Positions 58,195 to 64,000 of a stretch of DNA of 64,000 nucleotides are shown in pieces. A program made the translations under genes and the position numbers. Each line of letters starts with the position of its first letter. The stretch's first letter is position 1. The stretch comes from Sphingomonadales bacterium (GTDB lineage: Bacteria > Pseudomonadota > Alphaproteobacteria > Sphingomonadales > Sphingomonadaceae), in NCBI GenBank assembly GCA_028871475.1, contig JAGWMZ010000013.1:54867-118866 (forward strand). The letters run 5' to 3'. The notes beneath the pieces were generated by a model that had not been told where the DNA came from, did no database searches, and worked only from the letters and a program-made list of their open reading frames with translations.

Positions 58195-58650
58195 TCAGCT
58201 GAGGCGATCGATTTCCGTTTCGTCCAGCCCGCCCGGAACGATCATCAGCGGGCAGGGCAGGGCGCCAAGGCCGGGGCCGGTGAAATGGGCAACCAGAGGG
58301 CCCGGCTCGCCATTGCGCGCGGCGCCCAGCACCAGCGCCGCCACCTCGCCATGCTGCGCCAGATAGTCGCGCACAATTTTCACCGCATCGCCCTGCTGCA
58401 CCGAGATTTCGGGCATTGTGCCCCCTTCGGACAGGATGTTGCCGGCCGCGCTGGTCAGCAGCATTTCAGCGCGCGAACGGGCCTCTTCCTCGATGGTGGC
58501 CTGAACGCCGGCAAAGGCAACGAAGGGTTGGGGGGGCAGCACGGTGAGCAGATGCACCCCGCCCCCGGTCTTGGCCGCGCGCCGGCTGGCAAAGCGCAGG
58601 GCCACGCGCGCTTCCTCGGTTTCGTCCATGATGACGAGATAGATGCGCAT
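58195..58650 (-). CDS. Universal stress protein (UspA family)
   Basis: 151 residues. The Rossmann-like Usp fold runs IYLVIMDETEEARVALRFA at the start, VHLLTVLPP, and AALVLGAARNGEPGPLVAHF toward the end, the latter near the ATP-binding G-x2-G-x9-G position but imperfect. CPLMIVPGG closes the fold. Binding of ATP is uncertain. It stands alone between rnr and pdhC on the opposite strand. Confidence 0.88.
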   Translation of the reverse strand: MRIYLVIMDETEEARVALRFASRRAAKTGGGVHLLTVLPPQPFVAFAGVQATIEEEARSRAEMLLTSAAGNILSEGGTMPEISVQQGDAVKIVRDYLAQHGEVAALVLGAARNGEPGPLVAHFTGPGLGALPCPLMIVPGGLDETEIDRLS

Positions 58651-58676
58651 GGCGCGTTCCCCCTGGCCGTTGTCGG

Positions 58677-58739
58677 GCCTGTCAGTTTTGGATATGCCTG
58701 TTTCGGATCTGCCTGTTTCAGGCCTGTCCGATTCCGACT
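58677..58739. repeat. Short imperfect GCCTGT repeats upstream of pdhC
   Basis: GCCTGT begins units at 58677, 58696, 58711 and 58722; the middle two share GCCTGTTTC. They lie between the divergent universal stress gene and pdhC, about 150 bp before the pdhC start. They may be an operator array or simple slippage product. Confidence 0.4.
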
Positions 58740-58889
58740 GCTCACACTTCCGCTTCGGCGGCTTGCCGATAAATTTTCTACCACTACGTATCCGTCACAA
58801 AGCTATTTCACGCAAGCGTCTTGCCGAGGGCAAAATCTTTGGCCAGAAGCCGCGTGATTCCTTCTTCATCTACGAGGACCCAAAACCCC

Positions 58890-60167
58890 ATGCCCATTGC
58901 GATCAAGATGCCCGCGCTTTCGCCCACGATGGAGCAGGGCAAGCTGGCCCGCTGGCTGGTGAAGGTCGGCGACACGGTGTCGTCGGGCGATATCATGGCC
59001 GAGATCGAGACCGACAAGGCGACCATGGAATTCGAGGCGGTGGATGAGGGCGTGATCGTCTCGATCGACATCGCCGAAGGCACCGATGACGTGAAGGTCG
59101 GCACGGTGATCGCCCAGCTGGCCGGTGAAGGCGAGGATGCCTCGGCTGCTCCGGCGCCTGCTTCTGCTGCGCCCGCTGCCGCTCCGGCGGCGGCTCCTGC
59201 TGCCGCACCTGTGCCTGCCGCGGTCCCCGCACCGCGTGCTGCCTCGGGTGATCGCGTCTCGGCTTCGCCGCTGGCCCGCCGCATTGCTGCGCAAAAGGGC
59301 GTGGATCTGGCCGGCGTGGCCGGCACGGGCCCCAATGGCCGCATTGTGAAGGCCGACGTGGAAGGCGCCAAGCCCGGTGCCGCCGCGCCTGTCGCTGCAG
59401 CGCCGACTGCGGCCGCCCCCACGGCTGCTGCCGCTCCGGCCCCGGCTGCTCCTGCCGCCCTGCCTGATTTTGGCATTCCGCATGAGGACCAGCAGCTTTC
59501 GAGCATGCGCAAGACCATTGCCCGCCGTCTCTCCGAGAGCAAGCAGCAGGTCCCGCACATCTACCTCACGCTCGACATCCGCCTCGATGCGCTGCTCAAG
59601 CTGCGCGGCGAGGTGAACTCCTCGCTGACCGGGCGCGGTGTGAAGGTGTCGGTCAACGACATGCTGATCAAGGCGCTGGGCGTTGCGCTCGAGCAGGTGC
59701 CGGTGTGCAACGTGGCCTTTGCCGGTGACAGCATCCGCCAGTACAAGCGTGCCGATATTTCGGTGGCCGTGTCGATCCCCAATGGCCTGATCACGCCGAT
59801 CATCACCGATGCCGCGTCCAAGAGCCTGTCGAAGATCAGCAGCGAGATGGCCGACCTTGGCAAGCGCGCCAAGGAAGGCAAGCTGGCCCCCACCGAATAT
59901 GTCGGCGGCACGGCCAGCCTGTCGAACATGGGCATGATGGGCATCAAGCAGTTCGATGCGATCATCAATCCGCCTCAGGCGATGATCCTGGCGATCGGCG
60001 CTGGCGAAAAGCGCCCCTGGGTGATGGAAGATGGTTCGCTGGGCGTCGCCAATGTCATGACCGTGACGGGCAGCTTCGACCACCGCGCCATTGACGGTGC
60101 CGATGGCGCCAAGCTGATGGCGACCTTGCGCTCGCTGATCGAGAACCCGCTGGCGCTGCTGGCTTGA
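58890..60167 (+). CDS. pdhC: Pyruvate dehydrogenase E2, dihydrolipoamide acetyltransferase
   Basis: 425 residues. One lipoyl domain carries the lipoylated lysine in [13 protein letters not shown] (about residue 43). An alanine/proline linker leads to the E1/E3-binding domain ([16 protein letters not shown]), a second linker, and the catalytic domain with [12 protein letters not shown]. The N-terminal form [17 protein letters not shown] is typical of alphaproteobacterial PDH E2 rather than OGDH E2. The E1 genes are not in the window; E3 follows after the thioesterase. Confidence 0.96.
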   Translation: MPIAIKMPALSPTMEQGKLARWLVKVGDTVSSGDIMAEIETDKATMEFEAVDEGVIVSIDIAEGTDDVKVGTVIAQLAGEGEDASAAPAPASAAPAAAPAAAPAAAPVPAAVPAPRAASGDRVSASPLARRIAAQKGVDLAGVAGTGPNGRIVKADVEGAKPGAAAPVAAAPTAAAPTAAAAPAPAAPAALPDFGIPHEDQQLSSMRKTIARRLSESKQQVPHIYLTLDIRLDALLKLRGEVNSSLTGRGVKVSVNDMLIKALGVALEQVPVCNVAFAGDSIRQYKRADISVAVSIPNGLITPIITDAASKSLSKISSEMADLGKRAKEGKLAPTEYVGGTASLSNMGMMGIKQFDAIINPPQAMILAIGAGEKRPWVMEDGSLGVANVMTVTGSFDHRAIDGADGAKLMATLRSLIENPLALLA

Positions 60168-60283
60168 GGTCGGTGCCGACCCGCCCCGCTGCATGCCGGG
60201 GCGGGCGCATAAGGGGCAGGTTGTGAGGAAAGGCTTGGATGCAACCCTGGCGCCGCAAGGCCCCGTCTTGACTGGATACCCCC

Positions 60284-60691
60284 ATGCTTGAACCGCTTTC
60301 CCCCCGTCCTGCCAGCGAACCGGTGATCCGCGTCACCGCCATGCCGCGTGATGCCAATGCCTATGGCGACATTTTCGGCGGCTGGCTGATGAGCCTGATG
60401 GACAATGGCGCAGGCCTCATCGCCTCGCGCCATTCGCTGGGCCGCGCGGTGACGATTGCCATGGACGGGATGCAGTTTCTGAAACCGGTGAAGATCGGCG
60501 ATGAACTGTCGGTCTATGGCGAGATCATCAAGACGGGGCGTTCCTCGATGACCATCGCGGTGGAGGCATGGCGCCGCCACCGCCACGAACTGGACGCGAT
60601 CAAGGTGACGGAAGCTGTCTTCACCTTTGTCGCGGTGGATGAAAACGGGCGCCCCCGTCCTGTGGGCAGCCCGGTTACGCAGGAGAAATAA
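60284..60691 (+). CDS. YciA-type acyl-CoA thioesterase
   Basis: 135 residues, a single hotdog domain. DANAYGDIFGGWLMSLMDNGAG in part is the catalytic helix region, with the Asn/Asp pair of the acyl-CoA thioesterase group, and ITIAMDGMQFLKPVKIGDEL-like VTIAMDGMQFLKPVKIGDEL in part follows. It hydrolyses acyl-CoA; substrate range unknown. Its position between the E2 and E3 genes, 4 bp before lpdA, suggests co-expression with pyruvate dehydrogenase and perhaps control of acetyl-CoA. Confidence 0.9.
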   Translation: MLEPLSPRPASEPVIRVTAMPRDANAYGDIFGGWLMSLMDNGAGLIASRHSLGRAVTIAMDGMQFLKPVKIGDELSVYGEIIKTGRSSMTIAVEAWRRHRHELDAIKVTEAVFTFVAVDENGRPRPVGSPVTQEK

Positions 60692-60695
60692 TCTC

Positions 60696-62108
60696 GTGGC
60701 TGAACAGTATGATGTGATCGTTCTGGGTTCGGGCCCCGGTGGCTATGTGGCGGCCATTCGCGCCGCGCAGCTGGGCCTGAAGACCGCGATTGTCGAGCGC
60801 GAGAATCTGGGCGGCATCTGTCTCAACTGGGGCTGTATCCCCACCAAGGCCCTGCTGCGCAGCGCCGAGGTGTTCCACCAGATGCAGCATGCCAAGGCTT
60901 ATGGCCTCTCGGCCACGGGCGTGACGGCGGATCTGGCCGCTGTGGTCGCCCGCTCGCGCGGGGTGGCCAAGCAGCTCAACCAGGGCGTCACCCATCTGAT
61001 GAAGAAGAACAAGGTCGCCGTCCATATGGGCGTTGGCAAGATTCTGAAGCCCGGCACGCTGGAAGTGACGGGCGAGAAGGGCAAGGAAACGCTCACTGCC
61101 AAGCACATCATCGTCGCCACCGGCGCGCGTGCCCGCGATCTGCCCTTCGCCAAGGCGGATGGGAACAAGATCTGGACCTATCGCCACGCGATGACGCCCA
61201 AGGAGATGCCGACCAAGCTGCTGGTCATCGGCTCGGGCGCGATCGGTATCGAATTCGCCAGCTTCTACAACGATCTGGGCGCCAAGGTCACGGTCGTCGA
61301 AATGATGGACCGCATCGTGCCGGTCGAGGACAAGGACGTTTCGACCTTCCTCGAAAAGGCGCTGACCAAGCAGGGCATGAACATTCTGACCGGCACGGGT
61401 GTCGATGGCATCACCACCACCGCGACCGGCATCAAGGCCAAGATCAAGGGCAAGGACGGCAAGGTCACCGAGGAAGATTTCAGCCATGTGATCGTGGCGG
61501 TTGGCGTCATCGCCAACACCGAGAACATCGGTCTGGAAGAGGTCGGCATCAAGACCGAGCGCGGCATCATCGCCATTGACGAGCATGGGCGCACCGCCGT
61601 GAAGGGCATCTGGGCGATTGGCGACGTGACCCCCGGCCCGTGGCTTGCCCACAAGGCCAGCCATGAGGGCGTGACCGCCGCTGAAGCCATCGCCAAGGAG
61701 CTGGGCAACAAGGAGGTCCACCCGCATGGTCTGGACCGCAACAACATCCCCGGTTGCACCTATTGCCACCCGCAGATCGCCAGCGTGGGGCTTACCGAGG
61801 CCAAGGCCAAGGAAGCCGGTTACGAGGTGAAGGTCGGCAACTTCCCCTTCATCGGCAATGGCAAGGCCATCGCTCTGGGTGAGCCCGAGGGCTTCATCAA
61901 GACGGTGTTCGACGCCAAGACCGGCGAACTGCTGGGCGCGCACATGATAGGCGCGGAAGTGACTGAGCTTATCCAGGGCTATGTCGTGGGCAAGACGCTT
62001 GAGACGACCGAGAAGGAACTGATGCAGACGGTGTTCGCGCATCCGACGCTGAGCGAGATGATGCATGAGAGCGTGCTCTCGGCCTATGGGCGTGCCATCC
62101 ACTTCTGA
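60696..62108 (+). CDS. lpdA: Dihydrolipoamide dehydrogenase (E3)
   Basis: 470 residues from a GTG with AGGAGA 9 nt upstream. The FAD motif is VIVLGSGPGGYVAAIRAAQL in part; the redox pair lies in GGICLNWGCIPTK; the NAD motif is LVIGSGAIGIEFASFY; the C-terminal active-site His/Glu is HPTLSEMMHE. It reoxidises the lipoyl groups of E2. The E3 placement after pdhC points to pyruvate dehydrogenase use. A strong terminator follows. Confidence 0.98.
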   Translation: MAEQYDVIVLGSGPGGYVAAIRAAQLGLKTAIVERENLGGICLNWGCIPTKALLRSAEVFHQMQHAKAYGLSATGVTADLAAVVARSRGVAKQLNQGVTHLMKKNKVAVHMGVGKILKPGTLEVTGEKGKETLTAKHIIVATGARARDLPFAKADGNKIWTYRHAMTPKEMPTKLLVIGSGAIGIEFASFYNDLGAKVTVVEMMDRIVPVEDKDVSTFLEKALTKQGMNILTGTGVDGITTTATGIKAKIKGKDGKVTEEDFSHVIVAVGVIANTENIGLEEVGIKTERGIIAIDEHGRTAVKGIWAIGDVTPGPWLAHKASHEGVTAAEAIAKELGNKEVHPHGLDRNNIPGCTYCHPQIASVGLTEAKAKEAGYEVKVGNFPFIGNGKAIALGEPEGFIKTVFDAKTGELLGAHMIGAEVTELIQGYVVGKTLETTEKELMQTVFAHPTLSEMMHESVLSAYGRAIHF

Positions 62109-62132
62109 TTTGAGCCTCCCAAGCGAGCATCC

Positions 62133-62167
62133 AAAGGGCGTCTAACCATCACGGTTAGGCGCCCTTT
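62133..62167 (+). terminator. Terminator after lpdA
   Basis: AAAGGGCG and CGCCCTTT enclose CTAACC-ATCAC-GGTTAG; together they form a 14-bp stem with one mismatch and a 5-nt loop, 24 bp after the lpdA stop. The tail AACTATGTTTTCC is T-rich. Confidence 0.8.
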
Positions 62168-62232
62168 AACTATGTTTTCCTAACGGGAGTCCCGGTTTCG
62201 GGCTCAAAGTGGCCAGATCGAGGTAAGCCGGC

Positions 62233-63729
62233 GTGACTGGATTTCTACAGCGGACGATCAGCATTCGCGTTCTGGTGGCAGGCGTGCTTGGGGTGCTTGG
62301 CGCCATGCAGGTCTTGCTGTGGTGCTTTTTGGGGTGGAGTGCGTGGGCTATTGTGCCCACGGCCAGCATCTTGATGATCGGCCTTGGCTGGCTTGCGCGG
62401 CTGGGAGCATGGCGCGGCCGTGTTCGGCTGTTCGACTGGTGGCTTGCAACATGCGTTGCGCTGGCGATCATGCTGCTTGGCGGCGAAGGGCGCTGGTTTT
62501 ACGCCACGCCTGATTGGCAAGTGCGCTATGCCGTTTTGCGCGACCTGACCATGCAACCCTGGCCCTTTGCCTATGCGACGGCCGGCGGGCCGATCGTACT
62601 GCGTGCGCCCGTTGGCCTTTATCTGATCCCGTCGCTGATCGGCAAGATCGGTGGCTTTCACGCAGCCGAGCAGGCCTTGCTGGTGCAGGATGCGCTGCTC
62701 CTTGGCTTGATTTTCGCGCTGGGCAGCGTGCTGTTTGATACCGGGCACAGCAGACTGCTGGCCTTGGCGTTTTTTCTTGGCTTCTCCGGCATGGATGTCA
62801 TCGGCCAATGGATGGTCGGGCAGCCTCTGACCTTGCATTTGGAGTCTTGGGGCACGATGCAATATTCCAGCCACGTGACGCAGGCCTTCTGGGTGCCGCA
62901 ACATGCGATGGCGGGCTGGATTTTTGCCGCAACCTATCTTCTGTGGCGTGAGGGGCGGGTGCCGGTGGCGGTGCCGCTCGCTGTCCTCTGGCTGATGGCG
63001 CTTTTCTCGCCGCTGGCGCTGATTGGCAGCGTGCCCTTTGGGCTGCATGCGCTGATCATGGGATGGCGGAGGAAGGAACTGTCCCTGCCTGTGTGCGGTG
63101 CACTTGCCCTTGTGGTGTTGGCCTGCTCCCCGTCTTTGCTGTATCTGTCTGCGGCGAGCGGGGCGGTTGGGGCAGGCGAGGCCCATTCAGCTTTCCGTGG
63201 CTATCCCAGTTTCATCCTGATCGAGGTTGGCAGCTTCCTGGTTGCTCTCTGGCTTGTGCGTAAAGCGCCGCCTTTCGGGAGGATGACTGCGGCGTTGGTC
63301 GCAGCGGTTTTGCTGTTGGCTCCTTTCGGGCAAATTGGCCGTAATGGAGACTTTACTATGCGTTCCTCGATCCCGGCTCTTGCCATTCTCTCGCTGATGA
63401 TGGCGCGGGTGGTTCTGGAGCAGCATGGCAGAAGGGAATACATCGACGCGCGGCGCTGGATCATGGTGGCATGGGTGATTGGTCTGGCAACACCGGCGGG
63501 CGAGATATGGCGCGGGTTGACCTGGCCTGCCGCGCCCGAAGTCTTATGCGGCTATGTCGGAGTCGTGCCGGGTGGTTTTGCCACCTATACGGCGCCGTTG
63601 GCCACGATGCCCGCTCCCGTGCGGCCGGCACATCCAAATATGGTGCAAGAAGGAAGCGCGCATCCGTGCTGGCTTCCTGCCTGGCGTGATCCGATCAGTG
63701 GTCAGTGGACTTTGGTTCACCCCTACTAA
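62233..63729 (+). CDS. Polytopic membrane protein, possible GT-C-type glycosyltransferase
   Basis: 498 residues from GTG, with roughly 11-12 membrane segments. I do not recognise the family. A first periplasmic-side loop (GGEGRWFYATPDWQVRYAVLRD in part) carries acidic residues, and a second loop holds WGTMQYSSHVTQAFWVPQHA in part; this layout recalls GT-C sugar transferases that use polyprenyl-linked donors. The C-terminal 60 residues are soluble. It lies directly upstream of a flagellin gene on the same strand, but the 130-bp gap with its own promoter makes a shared transcript unlikely. Confidence 0.6.
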   Translation: MTGFLQRTISIRVLVAGVLGVLGAMQVLLWCFLGWSAWAIVPTASILMIGLGWLARLGAWRGRVRLFDWWLATCVALAIMLLGGEGRWFYATPDWQVRYAVLRDLTMQPWPFAYATAGGPIVLRAPVGLYLIPSLIGKIGGFHAAEQALLVQDALLLGLIFALGSVLFDTGHSRLLALAFFLGFSGMDVIGQWMVGQPLTLHLESWGTMQYSSHVTQAFWVPQHAMAGWIFAATYLLWREGRVPVAVPLAVLWLMALFSPLALIGSVPFGLHALIMGWRRKELSLPVCGALALVVLACSPSLLYLSAASGAVGAGEAHSAFRGYPSFILIEVGSFLVALWLVRKAPPFGRMTAALVAAVLLLAPFGQIGRNGDFTMRSSIPALAILSLMMARVVLEQHGRREYIDARRWIMVAWVIGLATPAGEIWRGLTWPAAPEVLCGYVGVVPGGFATYTAPLATMPAPVRPAHPNMVQEGSAHPCWLPAWRDPISGQWTLVHPY

Positions 63730-63763
63730 GTCTCCGGTAGACCGGCATAATTCTGTGTTTCTC

Positions 63764-63778
63764 TGGCAATGACCCTGC
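63764..63778 (+). promoter_or_regulatory. Sigma-54 promoter of the flagellin gene
   Basis: TGGCAATGACCCTGC matches the -24/-12 consensus (TGGCAC...TTGC) with GG and GC exactly 12 bp apart. It lies 81 bp before the flagellin ATG. Sigma-54 control of flagellins is established in alphaproteobacteria such as Caulobacter. Confidence 0.65.
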
Positions 63779-63859
63779 CCGGCTAAAAAAATCCGCCTGC
63801 TGTCGTCCTAGACTATGAACGCAGATCAGCGATCACTCGGGAACAGCAGGAACACCATC

Positions 63860-64000
63860 ATGACTGTCATCAACACCAACATCAACGCCCTCATGGCCGC
63901 CAACGCTTCGAACTCTGCTTCGGACATGACCAGCCAGGCGATGACCCGCCTGTCGACCGGCAAGCGCATCAACTCGGCCGCCGACGACGCCGCTGGCCTC
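63860..64000 (+). CDS. Flagellin, N-terminal part (cut by window edge)
   Basis: 47 codons are visible. The N-terminal D0 helix is plain: TVINTNINALMAANAS, then MTRLSTGKRINSAADDAAGL in part, the conserved flagellin start that is exported through the flagellar type III system and forms the filament core. CAGGAA lies upstream of the ATG. The remainder lies outside the window. Confidence 0.95.
   Translation, partial: MTVINTNINALMAANASNSASDMTSQAMTRLSTGKRINSAADDAAGL

Overview
The window is GC-rich chromosomal DNA from an alphaproteobacterium, most likely a sphingomonad (Novosphingobium/Sphingobium-like). This rests on recognised families and gene orders, not on a database search: rph-rdgB-hemW-xerC divergent from hrcA-grpE, rsmI-yraN-gshB, mreBCD-mrdA-rodA, a MucR/Ros regulator, a PhaR repressor, an editing-free (type 3) prolyl-tRNA synthetase and a flagellin gene with a sigma-54-type promoter.

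Positions 1 to about 6217 look like the end of an integrated element (ICE or genomic island) lying against the 3' end of a tRNA-Lys(CTT) gene. The left edge holds the start of a leftward operon: a small exported protein and a DsbC-like thiol isomerase cut by the window edge, as found in F-type transfer operons. Next come a hypothetical protein and a run of DNA-binding genes (XRE, MarR-like, MucR/Ros, HU, AlpA-like). Then follow an aquaporin, a glutathione-transferase-like protein and an AT-richer stretch with small ORFs and short repeats beside the tRNA. No integrase lies in the window.

From 6.2 kb onward the content is mostly core housekeeping. 6.4-12.4 kb is the rod-shape operon (mreB-mreC-mreD-mrdA-rodA). 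12.6-19.4 kb holds mutL, a MaoC-like hydratase, ychF, a GNAT, pth, a one-domain bL25 and two tandem TraB/GumN (TIKI-like) exported proteins. 19.5-27.8 kb holds glyQS, ppdK, a BioC-like methyltransferase, comF and hisI. 27.8-39.8 kb holds an MFS exporter, a PilZ protein, tyrS, a DOMON-like/DUF1343 pair, DUF817, GFA and GlsB proteins, parE, an LpoA-like lipoprotein, rsmI, yraN and gshB.

40-49.5 kb holds xerC-hemW-rdgB-rph facing the chaperone cluster hrcA-grpE // dnaK-dnaJ. A small glycine-zipper lipoprotein and a copper-chaperone gene are inserted between the two chaperone pairs. The lipoprotein gene is preceded by a perfect 14-bp hairpin that buries its ribosome binding site; this is the most striking unexplained structure in the window. 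49.6-58.2 kb is a rightward run radA, cvpA, a NifU/IscU-like gene, alr, phaR, proS, an LprI-like gene and rnr. 58.2-62.1 kb holds a universal stress protein and the E2 (pdhC) and E3 (lpdA) subunits of pyruvate dehydrogenase with a hotdog thioesterase between them. The window ends with an unrecognised polytopic membrane protein and the first 47 codons of a flagellin gene.

I saw no rRNA, CRISPR array, insertion sequence or complete prophage. The main candidates for undescribed biology are regulatory: the SD-burying hairpin at 45265-45297, the mini-ORF/small-ORF arrangement beside the tRNA, and the stacked regulators of the putative element.
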